From the NCBI RefSeq assembly GCF_001021065.1, contig NZ_CP011546.1, positions 1,922,001-1,986,000 on the forward strand: 64,000 nucleotides of DNA. The letters run 5' to 3'. This DNA comes from Corynebacterium uterequi (lineage in GTDB: Bacteria; Actinomycetota; Actinomycetes; Mycobacteriales; Mycobacteriaceae). Every line of letters begins with the position of its first letter. Within the stretch, counting starts at the first letter, position 1. The position numbers and the translations under genes were made by a program. A model generated the notes under the pieces. It worked only from the letters and a program-made list of their open reading frames with translations. It had not been told where the DNA came from and searched no databases. This document shows positions 31,254 to 39,979 of this stretch, piece after piece.

Positions 31254-31913
31254 TTAAAGATAGTCCCGGTAGTCTCCCGGCTGCGCGCCAGCGTCGAGCG
31301 CCGCCGTGACCGCCGACACGAAGTCCGACCGGGTCGCCCGCTCCGAGAGATTCCTTGCCGAAACCGACAGGCGCACCGTGTTGCCTTTCGCTGCCCCGCG
31401 CTGCGCCGCGCGGATTACGCCGCTGCGCCACCACGGCGCCGCGCCGAAGCCCTCTCCCACCGATAACGCCCGGGAGCGGACGAACTCGCCGTCGCCTAGG
31501 CGGTACAAGCCGGTGGTGGACGCCGCCAACCGAAACCCGAACTCGTCGAGCACGGCCAGCGTCCCCTCCGAGAGGCGCCAGCGCGGCGGCGCGAAGATCT
31601 CGCTATTGAAGCCCAGGGCCGCCATTTGGCGGGTGGCGCCCTTCAAACGTAGCCGCGCTTCGTGCTTATCCAGGGAGGCGAACTCCGCCCGACGTCCCTT
31701 CGCCGGCTTGTCGAAGCCATTGAGAATGAGCGCGTTATCGAGCTCCGCGAGCCAACCCCGCGTCGCCGTGTCCTTCGCCAAATGCCAGTGCCCGTCGATG
31801 TGCGGGCTGACCAACAACGCCACCGGGACGTCGACCTTTGCTAAGAGCTTAGCGACGTCCTTTCTCGTCTCGTCGAAGATCGAGGACACCGAGACGAGAA
31901 GCTTGCCAGACAT
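31254..31913 (-). CDS. DUF2334-type polysaccharide deacetylase-like protein
   Basis: 219 residues. SGKLLVSVSSIFDETRKDVAKLLAKVDVPVALLVSPHIDGHWHLAKD resembles the start of DUF2334 proteins, members of the NodB-like deacetylase superfamily, and FAPPRWRLSEGTLAVLDEFGFRLAASTTGLY is their APPRW block. The classical metal-binding Asp-Asp pair of NodB is not obvious (SSIFDE in its place). Role unknown; cell-wall or glycolipid modification is a guess. GATAAT lies 7 nt before the ATG at 31913, suggesting leaderless expression. It ends 59 bp before the GPP34 start, so the two may be co-transcribed. Confidence 0.75.
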   Translation of the reverse strand: MSGKLLVSVSSIFDETRKDVAKLLAKVDVPVALLVSPHIDGHWHLAKDTATRGWLAELDNALILNGFDKPAKGRRAEFASLDKHEARLRLKGATRQMAALGFNSEIFAPPRWRLSEGTLAVLDEFGFRLAASTTGLYRLGDGEFVRSRALSVGEGFGAAPWWRSGVIRAAQRGAAKGNTVRLSVSARNLSERATRSDFVSAVTAALDAGAQPGDYRDYL

Positions 31914-31957
31914 AGGGCCGATTATCGCACGGCAATCGCAACGTCGCTGGGGAAGGC

Positions 31958-34057
31958 TTAGGCGATCGTGTCCAACAACCACGCCAGTTTGAACGCGGTC
32001 TCCCGCCACTGGTCGTAGCGGCCCGACACGCCGCCGTGGCCGGCGCTCATCTCCGTTTTGAGCAGGAACTGCCCGCCGGTGGCGGTGTCTCGAAGCTTCG
32101 CGATCCACTTCGCCGGCTCCACGTAGAGCACCCGGGTGTCGTTGAGGCTGGTCACCGCCAGGATGTTGGGGTAGTCCTTGGCCTCGACGTTCTCATAGGC
32201 CGAGTAGCTGGCCATGTAGTCGTAGACCTCCGAGTCGTGGTAGGGGTCACCCCACTCGTCCCATTCGATGACCGTCAGCGGCAGCTCGGGCTTGAGCATC
32301 GACGTCAACGAGTCCACAAACGGCACGACGGCGAGGATGCCGGCGAACTTCTCCGGGGCCATGTTGGCCACTGCCCCCATGAGCATGCCGCCGGCGGACC
32401 CACCCCACGCCACGATGCGGTCGTAGCTGGTCATCCCCCGGGCCACCAGATCATCGGCCACGGCGATGAAGTCCGTGAACGTGTTCTTCTTCGACAGTTG
32501 ACGGCCGTCCTCGTACCACTTCCGGCCCATCTCGCCGCCGCCGCGCACATGAGCGTCCACGACAACGACGCCGCGGTCGAGCAACGACAGCATCGACACG
32601 TTGAAACCCGGCTCCGTCGAGAGCTCGTAGGAGCCGTACCCGTAGAGCATCACCGGGTGGGGCGTGCTCATGTCCAGATCCGCCCGGTGCAGCACCGACA
32701 CGGGTACCTTCACGCCGTCGGAGGCCGTGGCCCACAGCCGGTAGGAGGTATAGTCCCGCTTGTCGTAACCGCCGAGGACCTCCTTTTCCTTGAGCACCGT
32801 CTGCTCGCCCGTGGCGACGTCATAGCTCAACACCTGCGGCGGCTGCGTCTGCGACGTGAACCCCATCCGCAGCACCGGCTGGTCCCACTCCGGATTCGCG
32901 CCCAGGCCGGCGGTGTACAGCTCCTCGGGGAAGTCGATGTCGACGAACTCGCCGAGACCGCCGTCGAGCCGCATGATGGCCAGGCGGCCGATGCCGCCCC
33001 GCCGGAAGCTCAGCACCATCTGACGAGCGAACGTGTCGACGCCCTCGATGCGGACATCGTCGCGGTGGGCCACCAGCTCGCTGAGGTCGGCCAACGCCGG
33101 CAGGTTGGTGTCGGCGCGGCAATAGCCGACCGAGAAATTCGCGCCCAGAGCGTTGTGCGTCACAATCCAGTGCGGCTCGCCGGCCAGCTCGACGTCGTCG
33201 ACCGCGTACTCCACGCCCGTCGTCCGCGGCCACAGAACCTCGAACTCACCCTCCGGGGTAGCCATGTCTAGCACGAGGACCTCGGTCGTGACCTTGGAGG
33301 CCGATTCGATCATGAGGTAACGCTCGCTGCGAGTGGATCCTACGCCGACGTTGAAGCGCTCGTCGGCGTCCCGGAACACGCACACGTCGTCCTCGGCGGG
33401 AGTACCCACCCGGTGGCGCCACACGCTGTCCGGCCGCCAAGCGTCGTCCACCCGCTGGTAGAACAGGTACTCCTCCCCCGCCCACGTCGCGCCGTAGAAC
33501 ACGTTCTCCAGGCGGTCCTCAAGCAACTCCCCGGTCTCAAGGTCCTTAATCGCCAACTGGAAGCGCTCATCGCCGACGGTATCCAGCGAGAACGCCAGGT
33601 AACGCCCAGAGGCGGTCACCGCGGAGGCGCCAACCGAGAGAAACTCATGGCCCTCGGCGAGGGCGTCGAGGTCGAGAAGCACCTGCTCATGGTCGTTCGC
33701 CTCGCCGATCTCCGGCGGCGTCCACTGATCGGGAGTGTCCGCGTGCTCGACGTGCAGGCGGCATGAACGGCCGTAGGCCTTACCTTCCTCAATCCGCGAG
33801 TAGTACCAGTAGTCGCCCTGCCGGACCGGCACCGACATGTCCGTTTCCTTGGTGCGGGACTTGATCTCCTGGAAGATATCCTCCCGCAACTGCGCCAAGT
33901 GCGCGGTCGCGTGCTCCGTGTAAGCGTTCTCCGCCTCCACGTAGCCGATCGTCTCCGGGCTTTCTTTGTCCCGCAGCCACTCGTAGTCGTCAACAAAATC
34001 ACGACCGTGGAAGGAGCGGGTGACGGGGTGCTTCGCAGCGATAGGCGGTGTCAACAT
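31958..34057 (-). CDS. ptrB: S9 prolyl oligopeptidase family peptidase (oligopeptidase B)
   Basis: 699 residues. An N-terminal seven-bladed propeller region precedes a C-terminal alpha/beta hydrolase. The catalytic serine is in WGGSAGGMLMGA, the Asp in TSLNDTRVLYVEPAKW and the His in SAGHGGVSGRYDQW. YGYGSYELSTEPGFN and RGGGEMGRKWYEDG are typical for oligopeptidase B, which cleaves small peptides after basic residues. No signal peptide, so cytoplasmic. TAGTGT is 7 nt before the ATG at 34057. C. glutamicum also carries ptrB in its purine region. Confidence 0.92.
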   Translation of the reverse strand: MLTPPIAAKHPVTRSFHGRDFVDDYEWLRDKESPETIGYVEAENAYTEHATAHLAQLREDIFQEIKSRTKETDMSVPVRQGDYWYYSRIEEGKAYGRSCRLHVEHADTPDQWTPPEIGEANDHEQVLLDLDALAEGHEFLSVGASAVTASGRYLAFSLDTVGDERFQLAIKDLETGELLEDRLENVFYGATWAGEEYLFYQRVDDAWRPDSVWRHRVGTPAEDDVCVFRDADERFNVGVGSTRSERYLMIESASKVTTEVLVLDMATPEGEFEVLWPRTTGVEYAVDDVELAGEPHWIVTHNALGANFSVGYCRADTNLPALADLSELVAHRDDVRIEGVDTFARQMVLSFRRGGIGRLAIMRLDGGLGEFVDIDFPEELYTAGLGANPEWDQPVLRMGFTSQTQPPQVLSYDVATGEQTVLKEKEVLGGYDKRDYTSYRLWATASDGVKVPVSVLHRADLDMSTPHPVMLYGYGSYELSTEPGFNVSMLSLLDRGVVVVDAHVRGGGEMGRKWYEDGRQLSKKNTFTDFIAVADDLVARGMTSYDRIVAWGGSAGGMLMGAVANMAPEKFAGILAVVPFVDSLTSMLKPELPLTVIEWDEWGDPYHDSEVYDYMASYSAYENVEAKDYPNILAVTSLNDTRVLYVEPAKWIAKLRDTATGGQFLLKTEMSAGHGGVSGRYDQWRETAFKLAWLLDTIA

Positions 34058-34104
34058 GCCGTCCACACTACCCACCGCCGCGAGGCGAACACGGCCGGTC
34101 TACT

Positions 34105-37100
34105 CTAGCGGCCCTTCACCCAGTCAACGGCGTTGCGGAAGATCTCCTGCGAGCCGATGCCGGGGATGTTGCGCATGAGGCCGTCGCGGAAACGCTCCGG
34201 GTGGCCCATCTTGCCCAGGATCTTGCCGTCCGGGGAGATGATGCCCTCGATGCCGTAGGAGGAGCCGTTGGGGTTAGCCGGAGCCGCCATGGTCACCTCG
34301 CCGGAGGCGTCGACGTATTGGAACGCCACCTGGCCGGCGTCGAACAGGCGCTTCGCCTCCGCCTCGGACACCACGAAACGGCCTTCGCCGTGGGAGACGG
34401 GCACCTGGTGCTGCTGGCCCAGCTCGAAGCCACGCAGCCACGGCGACGCCACCGTCGCCACCCGAGTCGTGGCGATGCGGGAGACGTGACGCAGCTGCCG
34501 GTTGTGGGCCAGCGTCGGGGACTCGGTGGTCTGCTTCGCCGGGTCACCGTAGGGAAGGAAGCCGGACTTCACCAGCGCCTGGAAGCCGTTGCAAATACCC
34601 AGGACCAGGCCGTCACGGGCGGTGAACTCGCGCACGGCGTTCGCCACCGACTCCGAACGCAGGAAGCTCGCGATGAACTTCGCGGAGCCGTCCGGCTCAT
34701 CGCCGAGCGAGAAGCCGCCGGAAAACGCGAGGATGTCCGCGTCGGCGAGCTTGCGCACGAACGCCTCAGTGTCCTCGGTGAGCATCTGCGGGGTGAGGTT
34801 ACGGATGACGTGGAACTCGGTCTCCGCCCCGGCGGCGCGGAAAGCCTCCGCCATGTCGTACTCAGAGTTCGTTCCCGGGAACACCGGCAGCAGCACGCGC
34901 ACGGCGTCCTCGCCGGTGGCGGGCGACGGCGCGTCGAACTTCCGCGCCTCGCCGAGCTCGGTGGCGAAGGCGGGCAGGGCGTGGCCCTCGGCGTCGTTGA
35001 GCGGGTACACCTCCCGGTAGCCGGATTCCAGCGCCTCCAAGGCCTGCGCCACGGTGAAGCGCTCGGAGCCGAATACCAGCTCGCCGGAGGGATTCGTCGA
35101 GCCGATCTTGCGCCCACCTGCCGCGGCCGTGCCGGCCGGAACGGCTACGACGATGGAGCCGATCGGGGCGGCCGGCACCGTGGCGTCATCGAGGCTCAGG
35201 CCCAGCTCGTTACCCATCGCCATGTTGACCAGCGCCGCGGCGAGCCCGGCCTCGCCCACGGCCTGGGCGGCCACCGGCTGTGCCGCACGCACAGCGGCGA
35301 ACATGTCGACGAGCTGGGCGTAGTTGGGCTCGCCGGAGTCCAGGGCCTCGTGGGCAAAGAGGTACACGTCGTGCTCACCGGCGGGGATGGCGGCCGGGAC
35401 CGCGTCGGCGGCATCGAGCACGGCGACGGCAAACGTCACCAGCGTCGGCGGGACGTGGAGGTTCTCGCCATAGGTGCCGGACATGGAGTCCTTGCCACCG
35501 ATCGCCGCCACCTGCAGCCCGTCCTGCGCTTCCAGCAGACCGAGCAGAGCCTGGGTGACCTCGCCCCAGCGCTGCGGGTCCTGATCCAGGCGCTGGAAGT
35601 ACTCCTGAACGCTCAGCCACGCGCCTCGCGGATCGGCCCCCGCGGCGGTGATCTTCGCACACGCCTCCACCACGGAATACGCGCCCATGAGGTAGGGAGA
35701 CTCGTCGGCGAGCTGCGGCGAATAACCCCACGCCATGACCGACGCCGTCGACGTGCCGCCGTCGACCGGCAGCGTCTGCATGGACACCTGCTCGTCCGTC
35801 TTCTGCGTGCGGCCGCCGTAGGGCATGAGCACCGTGGACCGGCCGACGGTGGAGTCGAACTGCTCGACCATGCCCTCCTGAGAGCCGGTGCGGGCGGCGC
35901 GCAGAGACTCCAGCACACCTGTCTCCGGCGAGCCGGAGACAGGGTCAGAGGAGACGGGGTTAAAGGAGACAGGGTCAGAGGAGACGGGGTTAGAAGAGGC
36001 GACCGGTTCGGCCGGCACCATCGTCACCGACTGGCGGCGGTGAGCGCCGTTGGTGTCGATGAACGCACGCGACAGGTCGAGCACAAGCTCCTCGCCCATG
36101 AACATGCGCAGCCGGCCGGTGTCGGTGATTTCCGCGAGCTGGACCGCCTCCAGGTTCTCCGCCGCGGCGGCCTCGATGAAGGCATCCGCGTCCTGCGGGC
36201 GGACGACAACGGCCATCCGCTCCTGGGACTCGGAGATCGCGATCTCACGAGCGTTGAGACCGGCGTACTTCAGCGGCACCCGATCGAGGTGAATGTCGAT
36301 GGACTCGGCCAGTTCGCCGACGGCCACGGACACCCCGCCCGCGCCGAAGTCGTTGCAGCGCACGATGGCCTTGGCGACGTCGTCGCGGCGGAACAGGCGC
36401 TGAATCTTGCGCTCGTTGACCGGGTTGCCCTTCTGGACCTCCGCGCCGGAGCGGCCGAGGGACTGCTCGTCGTGCGCCTTGGACGACCCAGTGGCGCCGC
36501 CGACGCCGTCACGGCCGGTGCGCCCGCCGAGGATGATGACGACGTCGCCCGGCTGCGGTTCCAGGCGGCGGACATTCTCCGCCGGAGCGGCCGCGACGAC
36601 GGCGCCAAGCTCCATGCGCTTAGCCACATAACCCGGGTGCACGATCTCGCGGACACCCGTCGTGGCCAGGCCGATCTGGTTGCCGTACGAGGAGTACCCG
36701 GCCGTGGCGCGGGTGGAGATGTCGCGCTGCGGCAGCTTACCTTCGAGGGTGTCCTCGCGGGCGGTATTGATGTCGCCCGCGCCAGACACGCGCATGGCCT
36801 GGTACACCCAGGAACGCCCGGACAGCGGGTCGCGGATGGCACCACCCAGGCAGGTGGAAGCACCACCGAAGGGCTCGATCTCCGTGGGGTGATTGTGCGT
36901 CTCATTCTTGAACATGAGCAGCCAGGGGCGGTCCTCACCCGCCACGTCGACATACACCGAGCAGGCGTTGATCTCCTCAGACACTTCCTGGTCATCCATG
37001 ACGCCCGTGCGGCGCAGCTCCCGGCCCATGATCGTGCCCAGGTCCATGAGGGTGCGCGGCTTGTGGGTCCGCCCGTTGAGCTCGCGGAGCTCCTCGTAAC

Positions 37101-37821
37101 GTGCCATCGCCCGGTCGAGCTGCGCGGCGAAGCGCGGCTCGGCATTGTCGATCGTGGTGAGCTCGGTGTTGAAGGTCGTGTGCCGGCAGTGGTCCGACCA
37201 GTAGGTATCCAGGGCGCTGAGCTCCACCTGCGTCGGGGTACGGCCCTCGGAGCGGAAGTACTCCTGAATCACCTTCAGATCCGCCAGGGACATCGCCATC
37301 CCATCGTCGGCGAGTAGCTGGGCCAGCCCAGCGTCGTCCCGCTCAAGGAAATCCGGGTAGGTACGCAGCGGTTCCACCTCACCCATTTCGGGGAAGCGCA
37401 GCAGCGCCATGTCCTTCTCCCCCGCCTCGACGGGGTTGATGAGGAAGGACCGGACCTCGGCGCCCGGAGCGACGTCGAAGAGGTACAGCGTGGCGGAGGT
37501 GATCCGCGCACGCGTGCCCGGGCGCAGGAGGCGAAGGGCCTGCTCGGCGGCGTCCGCCCGCTGATCGTACTGACCCGGCAGCGGCTCCACGGCAAGGTAG
37601 TGTCCCAGCTCGGCCGGGTCAGCCGGCAAATCCACGAGGTCATCGACGCGGGGATCGGCGACAACGGACTCGCGCAGCGCGGCGATATCCTCCTCGGTGG
37701 CGCCGAACGCGTCGTAGAGGTAGACGATGGCCACCTCACCGGGGTGGCCGATTGACGACAACAAATCGTGTTCTTCGTTACGGAAGGCGGGCTTGCGTCG
37801 TACAGCGAGGCGGGCGTCCAT
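34105..37821 (-). CDS. purL: Single-chain phosphoribosylformylglycinamidine synthase
   Basis: 1238 residues; makes FGAM from FGAR, glutamine and ATP. From the N-terminus: a PurS-like region (1-150), the linker and first AIR-synthetase-like half (WSDHCRHTTFNTEL; NETHNHPTEIEPFGGASTCLGG; GGRTGRDGVGGATGSS), a second half (GGKDSMSGTY), and a C-terminal glutaminase with Cys1077 (LGICNGFQAL) and His1207/Glu1209 (GHPE). The architecture is that of the clostridial/bifidobacterial subfamily, not the PurS+PurQ+PurL set known from C. glutamicum and mycobacteria. A linker at about 610-629 is coded by two 30-bp repeats (35935-35994). The start has AGGAG 5 nt upstream. No purQ or purS gene is seen in the window. 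Confidence 0.95.
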   Translation of the reverse strand: MDARLAVRRKPAFRNEEHDLLSSIGHPGEVAIVYLYDAFGATEEDIAALRESVVADPRVDDLVDLPADPAELGHYLAVEPLPGQYDQRADAAEQALRLLRPGTRARITSATLYLFDVAPGAEVRSFLINPVEAGEKDMALLRFPEMGEVEPLRTYPDFLERDDAGLAQLLADDGMAMSLADLKVIQEYFRSEGRTPTQVELSALDTYWSDHCRHTTFNTELTTIDNAEPRFAAQLDRAMARYEELRELNGRTHKPRTLMDLGTIMGRELRRTGVMDDQEVSEEINACSVYVDVAGEDRPWLLMFKNETHNHPTEIEPFGGASTCLGGAIRDPLSGRSWVYQAMRVSGAGDINTAREDTLEGKLPQRDISTRATAGYSSYGNQIGLATTGVREIVHPGYVAKRMELGAVVAAAPAENVRRLEPQPGDVVIILGGRTGRDGVGGATGSSKAHDEQSLGRSGAEVQKGNPVNERKIQRLFRRDDVAKAIVRCNDFGAGGVSVAVGELAESIDIHLDRVPLKYAGLNAREIAISESQERMAVVVRPQDADAFIEAAAAENLEAVQLAEITDTGRLRMFMGEELVLDLSRAFIDTNGAHRRQSVTMVPAEPVASSNPVSSDPVSFNPVSSDPVSGSPETGVLESLRAARTGSQEGMVEQFDSTVGRSTVLMPYGGRTQKTDEQVSMQTLPVDGGTSTASVMAWGYSPQLADESPYLMGAYSVVEACAKITAAGADPRGAWLSVQEYFQRLDQDPQRWGEVTQALLGLLEAQDGLQVAAIGGKDSMSGTYGENLHVPPTLVTFAVAVLDAADAVPAAIPAGEHDVYLFAHEALDSGEPNYAQLVDMFAAVRAAQPVAAQAVGEAGLAAALVNMAMGNELGLSLDDATVPAAPIGSIVVAVPAGTAAAGGRKIGSTNPSGELVFGSERFTVAQALEALESGYREVYPLNDAEGHALPAFATELGEARKFDAPSPATGEDAVRVLLPVFPGTNSEYDMAEAFRAAGAETEFHVIRNLTPQMLTEDTEAFVRKLADADILAFSGGFSLGDEPDGSAKFIASFLRSESVANAVREFTARDGLVLGICNGFQALVKSGFLPYGDPAKQTTESPTLAHNRQLRHVSRIATTRVATVASPWLRGFELGQQHQVPVSHGEGRFVVSEAEAKRLFDAGQVAFQYVDASGEVTMAAPANPNGSSYGIEGIISPDGKILGKMGHPERFRDGLMRNIPGIGSQEIFRNAVDWVKGR
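35935..35994. repeat. Two 30-bp in-frame tandem repeats inside purL
   Basis: The unit GGAGACAGGGTCAGAGGAGA plus CGGGGTTAAA occurs at 35935-35964 and, with one change, 35965-35994. Each unit is itself two 15-bp half repeats. Encodes the SNPVSSDPV/FNPVSSDPV linker between two PurL domains, so copy number can change without a frameshift. Confidence 0.9.
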
Positions 37822-37918
37822 GAAGGCTCCTGGAAATCAGACGGTTCTAACCGATCACTTAGTCTATTGCACCGCCAGGCTGGAGGGACACAACCCCATT
37901 TCACCGCCCCGGCACCGA

Positions 37919-38716
37919 TCAGCCGAACGTCTCCACCGCGGTGGCCGTCGCCACCCCCAGCAGCAAGACCGCGAACGCCAGCGTGAGTTGGTAGCCACGC
38001 GCCTTCCTGGTCAGCGGCCCGCCGAACATCCCGCCGCACATGCTCGCCGCGGCGAAGGTGAGCGTCACCAGCCAGTCGACGTCCACGCCCGTACCGACCC
38101 GGGCCAGCAGCCCGCTGGCGGCGGTGATGGCCATGACCACCAGGGACGTGGCCGACGCGGTGCGCATCGCCATCCCCAGCACCAGGGTGAGGATGGGCAC
38201 GACGATAAACCCACCGCCGACGCCGAAGAAACCGGTCAAAAAGCCCGTGGCCGTCGCCGCGGTGCAGATGCGGACCCAGGAACGTTGCGTGGGGCGCGTC
38301 GACGCCTCCGGCTGCGGTAGGCACCCGGCGTGAGGGCTGTGCTGCTGCCGGCGCGCTGACCACCCGACCCGCGCCATGACGACGCCGACGACGGCCAGCA
38401 GGACGCAGAAAGACCCCATGAGCCACTGCGCAGGCACGAAGGGGCTCACACGCGACCCGGCCACCGCCCCGACGATGGAAATGAGCGCGAACACCGAGCC
38501 ATCGCGGAAGTGGATGTCCGCCCAGCGGCGGGGAGAGGACATCGAGGCCAGCGCCGTCAAGCCGACGATGACGAGGGATTCGGCCGTCGCGGCGTGCGGG
38601 TCCTGGTTGAGCAAGTACACCAGGATCGGGACCGACAGGATGCCGCCGCCGGCCCCCAGAGCCCCCACCATGACACCAACACCGAGACCTATGAATAAGG
38701 AAAGTACAACCATCAT
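37919..38716 (-). CDS. TauE/SafE-family anion exporter
   Basis: 265 residues with about eight membrane helices in two repeats; GALGAGGGILSVPILVYLLN and GFFGVGGGFIVVPILTLVLG are the paired motifs of the TauE/SafE family (sulfite, sulfonate or sulfate export). A basic, Ser/Thr-rich cytoplasmic loop (about 123-148) separates the halves. Last gene of the sulfatase cassette; export of the sulfate released by the sulfatase is a natural inference. The ATG at 38716 follows the maturase stop by 9 bp. Confidence 0.88.
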   Translation of the reverse strand: MMVVLSLFIGLGVGVMVGALGAGGGILSVPILVYLLNQDPHAATAESLVIVGLTALASMSSPRRWADIHFRDGSVFALISIVGAVAGSRVSPFVPAQWLMGSFCVLLAVVGVVMARVGWSARRQQHSPHAGCLPQPEASTRPTQRSWVRICTAATATGFLTGFFGVGGGFIVVPILTLVLGMAMRTASATSLVVMAITAASGLLARVGTGVDVDWLVTLTFAAASMCGGMFGGPLTRKARGYQLTLAFAVLLLGVATATAVETFG

Positions 38717-38725
38717 GAGATGCCC

Positions 38726-39979
38726 CTAGAAAGCCGAGCTCCGCACGTGCGGATGCATCCATTCATCAGCGCTTCGGCCGGACTGGATCAGCCGGGCCAT
38801 GCCGATGAGATCCGGCAAGATAGTGGAATAGAAGTGGTGATACCCGGCGCAGAGATAGTTCTCTTGAGCCTCGCCAACGAACCGATCCTTCGGGCAGCCG
38901 CCGTGACACAACGGGCGAACGTCGCACCCGCGGCAGGTAGCCGGAAGCTCCAGGCGCTTCTTCCGGGAGAAGGCGGCGAAGCGCGGAGAGCCCACCAGGT
39001 CATCGAGGCCGGTGTCGTTGACATTGCCTAACAGCCACTCGGGTTCCACCCAGTGGTCGCAGGCGTAGACGTCACCGTTGAACTCCATGGCGAGGTTATT
39101 GCCGCACTCCGGGGCGTGAACGCACACCGTCGGCTGGCCAAACAGCGCGGAGAGAGCGGAGTCAAAGTCCTGGACAAACACCGTTCCGATGTCCCGGGCG
39201 CGCCACTCTTCGAACACGTCGAGGAGAAACGCCCCGTAGGCGTGCGGGTCGACGGAGCGATCCGTCACCGAGGTGCCGTTTTGCTGATACAGCAGGCCGG
39301 TGGAGGCGTTCCATCCCCCGCTCACGCGGGCGAGTTCCTCCGGCTCCACCCGCTCGACGATGGGAATGAACTGGATGAACTCGGCCCCGAGTTCGTCCCG
39401 GAAGTACGTGTAGACCTCCCGGCCCAGGTGTTGATTCCCGGCATGGACCGTGCACAACAGATTCCGGCGCACCCCGGCGGCTTCCAACACGCGCCAGCCG
39501 CGAAGGACCTGCGCGTGCGTTCCCCGCCCTGCCCGGTTGACCCGGAAGGTGTCATGCACCGGTGCTGGCCCGTCCATCGACACCCCCACCAAGACGTCGT
39601 AGGCCGCCAGCAGCTCCGCCCAACGCTCGGTGAGGAGAGTGGCGTTCGTTTGCAGTGCGTGGCGGACGGTCTGTCCGGGCCGGCGGTAGCGCTCGGCGAG
39701 CTCAAAGGCGGTGGCGAAGAACGGCAGTCCTCGCATGGTTGGCTCGCCGCCTTGCCAGAGAAACGTCACTTCCCCGTCCGGGTGGGTATCGAGGTAGGAG
39801 CGGACAAAGGCGTCCAAGGTTTCCTCGTCGAGGCGCTGGTTGTGGCTGGAGTACAGGAGCTCCTTGGATAGGAAGAAGCAGTACGTGCAGTCAAGGTTGC
39901 ACGCCGCGCCGGTGGGTTTTACCACCACTGACAGCGGAATATGCCGGCGAGGGTGGTCACTGCGGGGCATCGACGTCAC
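38726..39979 (-). CDS. Anaerobic sulfatase-maturating enzyme (radical SAM/SPASM)
   Basis: 417 residues. Radical-SAM cluster motif CNLDCTYC (Cys27, 31, 34) after VVKPTGAA, then LLYSSHNQRLDEE and FLWQGGEPTMRGLPFF. The C-terminal SPASM domain has the auxiliary-cluster cysteines (CVHAPECGNN, GDVYACDHWV, CRGCDVRPLCHGGCPKD). This is the AslB/ChuR/AtsB family that oxidises the active-site Cys or Ser of a sulfatase to formylglycine without oxygen. Starts with GTG at 39979, with AGGAGG 5 nt upstream; the first 23 bp overlap the end of the ROK regulator, so translation is coupled. Its client is most likely the sulfatase of the same cassette. Confidence 0.93.
   Translation of the reverse strand: MTSMPRSDHPRRHIPLSVVVKPTGAACNLDCTYCFFLSKELLYSSHNQRLDEETLDAFVRSYLDTHPDGEVTFLWQGGEPTMRGLPFFATAFELAERYRRPGQTVRHALQTNATLLTERWAELLAAYDVLVGVSMDGPAPVHDTFRVNRAGRGTHAQVLRGWRVLEAAGVRRNLLCTVHAGNQHLGREVYTYFRDELGAEFIQFIPIVERVEPEELARVSGGWNASTGLLYQQNGTSVTDRSVDPHAYGAFLLDVFEEWRARDIGTVFVQDFDSALSALFGQPTVCVHAPECGNNLAMEFNGDVYACDHWVEPEWLLGNVNDTGLDDLVGSPRFAAFSRKKRLELPATCRGCDVRPLCHGGCPKDRFVGEAQENYLCAGYHHFYSTILPDLIGMARLIQSGRSADEWMHPHVRSSAF

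Noticed and set aside
35935..35994. CRISPR-like repeat
   Set aside because: Units are directly adjacent without spacers, lie within purL, and keep the reading frame.
34048..37317. 1089-codon open frame on the plus strand
   Set aside because: Antisense to purL; low-complexity His/Arg/Gly-rich translation without any family.
37275..38762. 495-codon minus-strand frame spanning purL start and the TauE gene
   Set aside because: Out of frame with both real genes, which have family motifs and good start sites.
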